Shown in pieces: positions 27,985 through 36,100 of a stretch of 64,000 nt of DNA. This DNA comes from Variovorax gossypii (lineage in GTDB: Bacteria > Pseudomonadota > Gammaproteobacteria > Burkholderiales > Burkholderiaceae_C), in NCBI RefSeq assembly GCF_003965815.1, contig NZ_RXOE01000002.1:434001-498000 (forward strand), in the 5' to 3' direction. The translations under genes were made by a program, and so were the position numbers. Position 1 is the stretch's first letter, and every line of letters begins with the position of its first letter. The notes beneath the pieces are model-generated. The model searched no databases, had not been told where the DNA came from, and saw only the letters and a list, made by a program, of their open reading frames with translations.

Positions 27985-28635
27985 TCAGAGAAACGGTATG
28001 GTGTCCGCGAGCATGTGCGCGAACACGACCGGCCACAGCCAGCCTGTGCGCAGATAGAACAGCCCGAACACGATGCCGACCACCACCAGCGACAGTGCGC
28101 CATGCGGCCCCTGGTAGAGGTGGTACAGCACCCGTACCAGCACGCTCACGCCCAGCGCGAAGGACGCACCGTGGTGGCGCAGCCCCTTCTGCAGATAGCC
28201 CAGCAGGAAGACTTCTTCGTACAGGCCGTTGACCACCGACAGCGCGAGGACCATCGCCATCGAAGGACGCGCCGTTTCCATCATGCGTTCGATGGGCTGC
28301 GTGGCCGTGTTGTCGGCAAGCGGGGAGAGCACGATCACGCAGGCCAGCAAGGCGGCGAGGTACAGCAGCGCCCCTGCGCCGCAGCCTTTCAGCGAGGGCA
28401 AGGGCAGCAGATCGCGCACCGCATAGCCCCGGCTGCGCAGGATGAGCAGGGCGATCGGACCCACGAACAGTTCGAAGGCCACGATGCCGAAGAGCGAGGC
28501 ATCATTGAATGAGGCGTTTCGGAAGCCGGCGCTGACCGACCATAGCGAGCCGATGATGAACCAGCCGAAGCACAGGGCCACGATGCCCAGTGCTTCCAGG
28601 GGCGTGGCGGTCGGCGGTGAGGAGGGCTGCTTCAT
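27985..28635 (-). CDS. CPBP-family intramembrane protein (CAAX-protease-like)
   Basis: A 216-residue membrane protein with about six hydrophobic segments (ALGIVALCFGWFIIGSLW, LFGIVAFELFVGPIALLIL, ALLYLAALLACVIVLSPLA and others). The glutamate motif NGLYEEVFLLGYL, the RVLYHLYQGPHG motif and FAHMLAD near the C-terminus are the three CPBP motifs. In motif 1 the usual EExxxR Arg is Leu, a deviation that raises doubt about protease activity. Members act in prenyl-protein processing or bacteriocin self-immunity. Same strand as the OYE and EamA genes, 80 bases after the OYE stop, with a 9-bp inverted repeat (28664-28672 / 28688-28696) between them. Confidence 0.82.
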   Translation of the reverse strand: MKQPSSPPTATPLEALGIVALCFGWFIIGSLWSVSAGFRNASFNDASLFGIVAFELFVGPIALLILRSRGYAVRDLLPLPSLKGCGAGALLYLAALLACVIVLSPLADNTATQPIERMMETARPSMAMVLALSVVNGLYEEVFLLGYLQKGLRHHGASFALGVSVLVRVLYHLYQGPHGALSLVVVGIVFGLFYLRTGWLWPVVFAHMLADTIPFL

Positions 28636-28715
28636 GCGCGTCGGATGGGGCGGTGAACGCGCGCATGCCGGCTGGCACGCGGCGCCGGCCGGCATGTTAA
28701 GGGCAAAGACCGGAG

Positions 28716-29852
28716 CTACCGCGCGCCGAAGGTCGCGTTCTCGAACAGATCCTTGAACTCGCGCGGTTGCGAGCGCCAGTACTGATACGGCGCTTTCACC
28801 CGCGCGCCCAGCTCGGCCGCCGCATGCCACGGCCAGCGCGGGTCGTACAGGATCGCGCGCGCCAGCGAGACCGCGTCGGCCTGTCCGTTGGCGACGATGG
28901 CTTCCGCGTGCGCGGGTTCGGTGATGAGCCCAACCGCGATGGTCGGCAGTCCGACTTCGGCCTTGATGCGTTCCGCGAACGGCACCTGGTAGCCCGCGCC
29001 GAGCGTGATCGCCTGTTGCGGAGAGACGCCGCCGCTGGACACATGGATCGCCGCGCAGCCGCGTGCCTGAAGCGCGTGCGAAAACGCGACGGTGCTGTCG
29101 AGGTCCCAGCCGCCGGGCACCCAGTCGCTGGCCGAGACGCGCACCCATACCGGGCGATCGGCGGGGAACACCTCGCGCACCGCCTCGAAGACTTCGAGCG
29201 GAAAGCGCAGGCGGTTTTCCAGGCTGCCGCCGTACTCGTCCTCACGGTGGTTGGCGATGGGCGAGAGGAACTGGTGCAGCAGATAGCCGTGCGCTGCGTG
29301 GATCTCGATGCCGTCGATGCCCAGCCGCGCGGCGCGACGTGCGGCGGCCACGAAGCCGTCGCGCACGCGCGCCAGTCCGGCGGTGTCGAGCGCGATGGGT
29401 GGGTCTTCGGTGGGGGCGTGCGGCACGGCCGACGGAGCCCAGGCTTTCCAGCCGCCGGGTTCGCCTGGGCGGATCTGCTTGCCGCCTTCCCATGGTGCGC
29501 GGCTCGAAGCCTTGCGGCCCGCATGGCCGAGCTGGATGGCGACCTTGATCGGCGAGTGCGCGCGCACCGCATGAAGCACCTTCGCCAGGCCTTCCTCGTT
29601 GGCGTCGGAATACAGCCCCAGGTCGCCGGGAGAGATGCGCCCGTCGGCCTCCACAGCCGTCGCCTCGAGGATCAGCAGCCCCGCGCCGGAAAGCGCCAGG
29701 TGCCCCAGGTGGATCAGGTGCCAGTCGCCCGGCGTGCCTTCCGTGGCGGAGTACTGGCACATCGGCGCGATGACGATGCGGTTGTCGATCCGGAGGGGGC
29801 CGAGCTGCAGGGGCTCGAAAAGATGGCTTCGGGGGCTGTCGCTGATGCTCAT
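28716..29852 (-). CDS. NADH:flavin oxidoreductase, YqjM-type old yellow enzyme
   Basis: A 378-residue FMN-dependent ene-reductase of the thermophilic-like/YqjM class. Cys32 and Tyr34 in APMCQYSATEG, LIHLGHLALSGAGL, the substrate-binding IEIHAAHGYLLHQFLSP and the FMN-phosphate region near VSLARAILYDP are all intact. It reduces activated C=C bonds such as enones, quinones or nitro compounds. Its start overlaps the stop of the upstream EamA exporter by four bases, so the two are translationally coupled. Coupling an exporter with an ene-reductase suggests defence against electrophilic compounds, controlled by the divergent LysR. Confidence 0.93.
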   Translation of the reverse strand: MSISDSPRSHLFEPLQLGPLRIDNRIVIAPMCQYSATEGTPGDWHLIHLGHLALSGAGLLILEATAVEADGRISPGDLGLYSDANEEGLAKVLHAVRAHSPIKVAIQLGHAGRKASSRAPWEGGKQIRPGEPGGWKAWAPSAVPHAPTEDPPIALDTAGLARVRDGFVAAARRAARLGIDGIEIHAAHGYLLHQFLSPIANHREDEYGGSLENRLRFPLEVFEAVREVFPADRPVWVRVSASDWVPGGWDLDSTVAFSHALQARGCAAIHVSSGGVSPQQAITLGAGYQVPFAERIKAEVGLPTIAVGLITEPAHAEAIVANGQADAVSLARAILYDPRWPWHAAAELGARVKAPYQYWRSQPREFKDLFENATFGAR

Positions 29853-30829
29853 GAGGGTGTGGCTCCACAGGTCCGGTAATTCTGCTGTGGCAGCGCGATC
29901 GGTGCAGCCGCGGCGGCGGAAGCCTTGCGGCTCGATGCGGTATGGATCAGGAGCGCCGCGATCACCATCGCCATGCCGGCCGCTTCGCCCGCCGTGGGCA
30001 GGCGGCCCATCGCCGCGCTCATCAGCAGCGCCGACACCGGAACGAAGTTGAGGAAAGCCGTGCCCGTGACGGCGCCGAGCGCGCGCACGCCGTAGTTGAA
30101 AGCCAGCACCGAGATGGCCGAAGGCACCACGCCCACGAAGAGCAGCGCATGCCACGACAGGCGCAGGCCTTCCATGCTCGGCACGGCGGACCAGCCGAGC
30201 AGCGAAGCGCCCACGGCCGCCGCGAGCAGCACGGGCCACGAGGCCAGCACCGTGAGCGCGGTGTACTCGATCACGTCGAGCTCCGGAAAGCGCGTGGTGC
30301 CGCGCGTGTACCAGACCCAGCCCAGCGTGCCGCCGAAGGCGATCGCGTCGCCGAGCAGCGTGCTCGCGCCGGCCGAAGAGCCCGCGCCGCCGGTCAGCAG
30401 GCCGGAGACCGTTGCCACGCCCAGCAGTGCCAGCGCGCTGGTCAGCAGGGTGGTGCGCGTGGGGCGCACGCCGTCGAGCAGCCACCGCACGATCTGCGTG
30501 GTCATGGGCGTGGTGGCGATGATGACCGCGCCATGCGAGGGCACCGAATGCGCCAGCCCCACCAGCAGCATCACGCTGAACACACCGAAGCCCGCGGCGC
30601 CGCGCAGCGCAAGCGGCCCCGCGTGCCGGCGCAGCTTGCGCCAGGGAGCCGCGCCGCGCGGCAATACCAGCAGCACGAAGAGCAGCGCCGACAGCGTGTA
30701 GCGGATCAGCGTGAACCACACGGGTTCGACATGGTGGAGCACGCCCTTGCTCACGAGGAACAGGGAGCCCCACCCGGAGGTGGCGAGCAGCAGCGCGGCG
30801 GTGCCGGCGATGCGTTGGCGACGGGACAT
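29849..30829 (-). CDS. EamA/DMT-family transporter
   Basis: A 326-residue inner-membrane protein with ten predicted helices in two EamA repeats (GTAALLLATSGWGSLFLV..., and GDAIAFGGTLGWVWYTRG...). The family exports metabolites, amino acids or drugs. ATG 30829 begins the first helix; the frame stays open to 30898, but that would add a soluble leader overlapping the promoter region. Divergent from a LysR gene with 141 bases between and coupled to the OYE gene downstream. The substrate is unknown. Confidence 0.88.
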   Translation of the reverse strand: MSRRQRIAGTAALLLATSGWGSLFLVSKGVLHHVEPVWFTLIRYTLSALLFVLLVLPRGAAPWRKLRRHAGPLALRGAAGFGVFSVMLLVGLAHSVPSHGAVIIATTPMTTQIVRWLLDGVRPTRTTLLTSALALLGVATVSGLLTGGAGSSAGASTLLGDAIAFGGTLGWVWYTRGTTRFPELDVIEYTALTVLASWPVLLAAAVGASLLGWSAVPSMEGLRLSWHALLFVGVVPSAISVLAFNYGVRALGAVTGTAFLNFVPVSALLMSAAMGRLPTAGEAAGMAMVIAALLIHTASSRKASAAAAAPIALPQQNYRTCGATPS

Positions 30830-30897
30830 GGGGAAACCAGCCTTTTCTTGCGATGAATCGATGTCCCGAGGATGGGTGCCCGACGCTCCGAATGCCA

Positions 30898-30945
30898 TTC
30901 GCTTCTTTGGACAGGGGGCTCCAAAAAAGCGAACGGACCGGTCCG
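30898..30945. promoter_or_regulatory. Long inverted repeat and adjacent palindrome in the EamA/LysR intergenic region
   Basis: TTCGCTTCTTTGGA (30898-30911) pairs with TCCAAAAAAGCGAA (30920-30933) at 13 of 14 positions, with an eight-base spacer. Directly after it lies the perfect 12-base palindrome CGGACCGGTCCG (30934-30945). Both sit between divergent start codons (30829 and 30971), as expected for LysR recognition and activation sites. Confidence 0.65.
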
Positions 30946-30970
30946 GCCCCGAAGCTCACAATCCGTTCCC

Positions 30971-31849
30971 ATGGAGCTCTACCAACTGAAGACCTTCGTC
31001 GCCATCGCGCGCGAAGGCAGCCTGACGCGGGCCGCCGAGCGCGTGTTCACCAGCGCGCCGGCGGTGAGTGCCCAGCTCAAGGCGCTGGAAGACGAGCTCG
31101 GCGTGAAGCTGTTCGAACGCACGCCGCGCGGCATGTCGCTCACCGAGGCCGGCACCGGCCTGCTCGAGGAGGCCGAGCGCACGCTGGCCTCGGCGATGCG
31201 CATGCGCTCGGCGGCCGACCAGCTGCGGGGCGCGGCGCAGGGCGTGGTGCGCTTCGGCACGGTGGTCGATCCGGTCGCGCTGCGGCTGGGCGAGGTGCTG
31301 GTGAAGCTGGCGGAGCGGCACCCTCAGGTCGCGCTGCAGCTCAGGCAGGGCCTCTCGTACGAAACGCTTTCCGCCGTGCAGCGCGGCGATCTCGACTGCG
31401 CCTATGTGCTCAGCGACGGCGAGCGCATCGAAGGGCTGGAGCTGCACCGGCTCGGCGTCGTCGATCTCGTGGTGACGCTGCCGCCTCCGGTGGCCGAGGC
31501 GCATCCCGACCTCTCGCTCGACGAACTCACGAACCTGCCGTGGGTCGGCACGCCGCCTTCGTGCATCCTGCGCGTGCATCTCGAGAAGCTCTTCGCCGGC
31601 GCGGGCCGCGAATACCGACAGGGCCGCACGGCCGACGGCGAGAGCGCCATCCGCAGCATGGTCGCGAGCGGCATGGGCGCGGGGCTGATGCGGCTCGACC
31701 AGGCGGAGCAGGGCGAGCGCAACGGCGAGCTCGCGATCTGGAAAGGGTGGCGCTCGCACACATGGCTTTGCTGGGTTGCGCCGGCGGAGGGCAGGAGGGC
31801 CGTAGCGGTCGATGCGGTGCGCAGTGCCGTGATGGAAGCCTGGGCCTGA
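30971..31849 (+). CDS. LysR-family regulator divergent from EamA-OYE
   Basis: A 292-residue LysR regulator; winged helix at residues 1-60 (MELYQLKTFVAIAREGS, APAVSAQLKALEDELGVKLF), followed by a shorter effector domain of the CysB-like fold (VRFGTVVDPVALRLGEVLV, LDCAYVLSDGERIEGLEL). ATG 30971 gives the usual family N-terminus; the upstream open frame to 30872 runs through the inverted repeat and is rejected. Probably controls the exporter/ene-reductase operon and itself through the adjoining repeats. Confidence 0.9.
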   Translation: MELYQLKTFVAIAREGSLTRAAERVFTSAPAVSAQLKALEDELGVKLFERTPRGMSLTEAGTGLLEEAERTLASAMRMRSAADQLRGAAQGVVRFGTVVDPVALRLGEVLVKLAERHPQVALQLRQGLSYETLSAVQRGDLDCAYVLSDGERIEGLELHRLGVVDLVVTLPPPVAEAHPDLSLDELTNLPWVGTPPSCILRVHLEKLFAGAGREYRQGRTADGESAIRSMVASGMGAGLMRLDQAEQGERNGELAIWKGWRSHTWLCWVAPAEGRRAVAVDAVRSAVMEAWA

Positions 31850-32034
31850 AACCGGTACGCGAAGAAGCCGGCGACACGCCACGCGTTGGTGCTGGTCGCG
31901 CCATCTCGCGATCGTTCTTAGGAGCTTCTTCTTAACAGGCATATCGAACGGCGTATTGCCCGCCCACCGAGCCGCCGATACCTTCGATGCGCGCCTCACC
32001 CGAGGCGCTATTCGCCTGGAAAACGGACAACCAC

Positions 32035-33078
32035 ATGGCTCATTCGATCTCCGCGCTTCGCCTCGTCGCAGGCTTGCGCTGGCAACAACTCCTGGCCGGC
32101 GCCGCACTGCTCGCGGCCGCTGCTTTTTCGTCGGCAGCAGAGCCCGCGAAAGATCACCCGCTGGTCGGCCGCTACGAAGGCTCCGTGATGGATGCCTTCC
32201 AGAGCAAGAACTACGACGAGGTCGGGCTCATCCGCGAACCCATCCAGACCTGGGGCGACCCCAGGCCCGCGCCCAACCGGCTGCAGGTGGCGGGCAAGGT
32301 ATCGCTCTACTACTACCACCTGCCTGAAGGCCGCTCGCTGCTCGAGGTGCAGCGCAACTACGAGGCCAGCCTGAAGGCCAAGGGCTTCCAGATGCTGTTC
32401 TCCTGCGCGAGCAACGACGGCAGCTGCTACAGGAAGGACCCGGACCGCAGCGGCCCCAACACCGACGTCTCCGCGCTGGCCGATGCGGTCGACACGCCCG
32501 AGTGGCCCATGATCGGCCTGGGCCGCAACTACGTGAGCACCTATTTCGGCACCGGCGGTCGCTACCTGCTGGCCCAGTACGACAACCCGAACGGCGGCAA
32601 GGTGTACGCCAGCATCGCGCTGGCCGAAGGCAACTTCCGCGGCAACTTCGCCTTCGTGAAGGTGGTCGAGGCCAAGGCCATGGAGACCGGCAAGATCGTC
32701 TTCGTCGATGCCACGGCAATGCAGAAGAGCCTTGCCGAGAGCGGCCGCGTCAACCTCTACGGCATCCACTTCGATCTCGACAAGGACAACATCAAGCCCG
32801 ACTCGCAACCCACGCTCGACGAGATCGCCAAGCTGATGCGCAACAACCCGCAGCTGCGCGTGCAGGTGGTGGGCCACACCGACGCGCAGGGCGAGGAAGG
32901 ACACAACGCCGACCTGTCGCGCCGCCGCAGCGTGGCGGTCATCGCGGCGCTCGCGAAGACGGGGCTCGATGCGCGGCGCTTCAGCTCGCGCGGCGCGGGC
33001 TCGAAGGAGCCGGTGGCGCCCAACACCAGCGAGGACGGACGCGCGAAGAACAGGCGCGTGGAGCTGCTGCGGCTGTAG
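32035..33078 (+). CDS. OmpA-family protein with DUF4892-like N-terminal region
   Basis: A 347-residue exported protein with a signal peptide (residues 1-35, ending AFSSAAEP). Residues about 40-215 (HPLVGRYEGSVMDAF, LYYYHLPEGRSLLEVQRN) resemble DUF4892. The C-terminal OmpA-like peptidoglycan-binding domain runs about 230-345: IHFDLDKDNIKPDSQPTLDE, VQVVGHTDAQGEE, RRRSVAVIAAL, and the final KNRRVELLRL. It should anchor the envelope to peptidoglycan. The gap before it (31850-32034) shows no gene. The very large CapA-Mur fusion gene starts 88 bases after its stop, on the same strand. Confidence 0.88.
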   Translation: MAHSISALRLVAGLRWQQLLAGAALLAAAAFSSAAEPAKDHPLVGRYEGSVMDAFQSKNYDEVGLIREPIQTWGDPRPAPNRLQVAGKVSLYYYHLPEGRSLLEVQRNYEASLKAKGFQMLFSCASNDGSCYRKDPDRSGPNTDVSALADAVDTPEWPMIGLGRNYVSTYFGTGGRYLLAQYDNPNGGKVYASIALAEGNFRGNFAFVKVVEAKAMETGKIVFVDATAMQKSLAESGRVNLYGIHFDLDKDNIKPDSQPTLDEIAKLMRNNPQLRVQVVGHTDAQGEEGHNADLSRRRSVAVIAALAKTGLDARRFSSRGAGSKEPVAPNTSEDGRAKNRRVELLRL

Positions 33079-33166
33079 CAGGTCAGCCAGTCGTCAGGCT
33101 GCGAGCAAATTCCATGGATTGACGGGATGGCGGGCCGCGCCGTGGCCTGTCATCATTCGCGGCTGC

Positions 33167-36100
33167 ATGAATCAAGACCAGAAGAATCCTCTTGCAGATC
33201 TGTTGAACCGCGCCAGGCAGGCCCTGGCGGACCCGGCGGGTGTTCTGCCCGCCACGGCGCCTGTCACCGGCGAGGCGGGCTGCGTGGTCTTCTTCGCCAT
33301 CGGCGAAAGCGGCAGCCGGGCCCGCGTGGCCTCGGGCCGCGGCGGCGACATCGAAGCCGCATGGCGCGCCGCCGCCGATGCCGTCACCACGCAGGCCAGG
33401 CGAGCCGCGCAGCCGCCGCAGCGCCTGCGCGCCGAAGTGGTCGACAAGGTCGTGCCCATGAGCTGGGGCGAGCTGAAGGCGAGGCTCGCGCAGACAAAGC
33501 GCAACTACTTCAACGAGGGCATCGCCTTCGACACGCGCTTCGAGTTCGCGCTGCTCGCGCAGGAGATGCACGGCAGCGCGATCCTCTACAACGGCGACGT
33601 GGACCATGCCGAGCCCAACGCCGGCAACCTGCGCCTGCACACCAAGCGGCGCTTCGGCCGCGAGCTCGACTTTCCGGCGGACGATGCCGCGCCCGTCTGG
33701 TGCTTCACGACGCGGGCGGTCTACGTCGACGCGAAGGGCGCATGGCCCGTCACGGCAGAAGGGCAGGCGGCAGGCTTTCGCGAGCTGCGTGAATGGAACG
33801 CACAGCAGGTGCACGCACTGATCGACGACGCGGGCAACTACCTCGCCGAACAGGTCAAGCCCACGGGCGAATTCCACTACGGCTGGTTTCCCTGCTTCGA
33901 CCGCACCATCCCCACCTACAACACGCTGCGCCACGCGAGCTCGACCTACGCGATGCTCGAGGCGTGGGAGCTCACGCGCAACGACGCGCTCAAGGCCGCC
34001 ATCGACCGCTCGCTGGCCTTCCTCACCGGCACGCTGATCCGCCCGGCCAACCTGCCCGACGGCACGCGCGCGGCCTACCTGCTGGACATCGGCAGCGAGA
34101 TCAAGCTCGGCGGCAATGCCGTGTGCCTGCTCGCACTGGTCAAGTACACCGAGCTCACGGGCGACGAGCGATACCTGCCGCTGCTGGAGCAGCTCGCGCT
34201 GGGCATCCGCCACATGCAGGACCCGGAGAGCGGCAGCTTCGTGCACGTGCTCAATGCGCCCGCGCTCGACGTGAAGGACAGGTTCCGCGTCATCTACTAC
34301 GACGGCGAGGCCGCCTTCGGGCTGATGCGCCTGTACGGCCTCACGCGCGACGAGCGCTGGCTCGCGGTCGTCGAGAAGGCCTTCGAGCATTTCATTGCGG
34401 CCGAGCACTGGCGCGCGCACGACCATTGGCTGAGCTACTGCGTCAACGAGCTCACGCGCTACCGGCCCGAAGTGCGCTACTACCGGTTCGGCCTGCAGAA
34501 CGTGTCGGGGTACCTCGACTTCGTGCTGGAACGCATCACCACCTTCCCCACGCTGCTGGAGCTGATGATGGCCGCGCGCGACATGGTGCTGCGGCTGGAG
34601 GTCGACCCCGAGCTGCGCCCGCTGCTGGAAGGGCTCGACCGCGACAGGTTCGACCGCGCGCTGGAGTACCGCGCGCGCTACCTCGCCAACGGCCATTTCT
34701 GGCCCGAGCTGGCGATGTTCTTCCGCAACCCCGCGCGCATCGCCGGCTCCTTCTTCATCAAGCACCACAGCTTCCGCGTGCGCATCGACGACGTGGAGCA
34801 CTACCTCTCCGGCTACGTGGCCTACCACCGCATGCTGAAGGAGAACGAGGGCCGCGCGGCGGGCACCGGCACCGTCGCATGGGGCGGCGACGTGAACCTC
34901 GCGCGCCGCCAGCACTACCGGTTGAAGGAGCTCGGCGGCGCGCACAGGATGCTCGGCGATATCGCCGCGCTGCGCGAGGCCGACCTTCGCATCGTGAATC
35001 TCGAATGCGTGGTCGCCACCGTGGGCGAGCAGGGCGTGGACAAGGGCGAGGCCGGCCCTTACTACTATCGCGCGCGCCCCGAGATGCTCGCGGTGCTGAC
35101 CGAGGCCGGCATCGGCATGGTCGCCACCGCCAACAACCACAGCGGTGACTACGGCCCCGAGGCGCTCATGGAGCAGCAGGCCCTGCTGCAGGTCGCGGGC
35201 ATCGCCCATGCGGGCACCGGCCGCACGCCCGAGGCCGCGCTGCGCCCGGCCTTCCGGCGCGCGGGGGGCGTGCGCGTGGCGCTGTTCTCGCTCGACGCCA
35301 CGCAGCCGAGCTTCGCCGCCACCGCCGAACGCGCGGGTGCCGCGTGGCTCCCGCTCGACGATCCCTCCGCATGGACCGCCACGCTCGCGCCGCGCATCGA
35401 GGCCGCGCGCCGCGAGGCCGACGTGGTGCTGGTGGCGGTGCATTGGGGCGCCAATCTCGAAACCGAGCCCACGCAGGCCGAGATCGCCGTCGGCCACGCC
35501 ATCGTCGATGCCGGCGCGGACGCGGTGCTCGGCACCTCGGCGCACGTGCTGCAGGGCATCGAGATCCATCGCGGCCGGCCGATCCTGCACGACGCGGGCG
35601 ACCTGCTGTTCGACTCGGTGCGCAACGACTTCGGCGACTCCGGCGTCTTCACGCTGGCGCTGAGCCCGCGCGGCGTGGAGGAAGTGACGTTCACGCCCAT
35701 CGGCGTCGGCTTCGGTTTCTCGCGGCAACTCGAGGGCGACGAGGCGCAGGCGCTCGGCGAGCGCTTCGCCGCGCAATGCCGCGCGCTCGGTACCGAGATG
35801 GTTCCGCTGCCTGGCGGCCGTTGCGTCGCGAGGCTGTCGCCACCGGACCGGCAGGCGTTCCAGGCCGGCACCACAGACGCTGCCGCGCCAGCACAGCAGC
35901 CCGCGCCGGTCATCGCTGCGCTGTCCGCGCCAAGACCCGAATGGCTGGTCGACGCCGTGCCCGACGACGCGCGCATCGCGCCGCTGCAGATCGGCCCGCT
36001 GCGCCTCGTGGGCCTGCGCTGCACGCCGAAGCAGATCGTCGGGCGCCGCCTGCTGTGGGTCGAGTCGTTCTGGTCCGTCGACGAGCCCGTCGCCGCCGAC

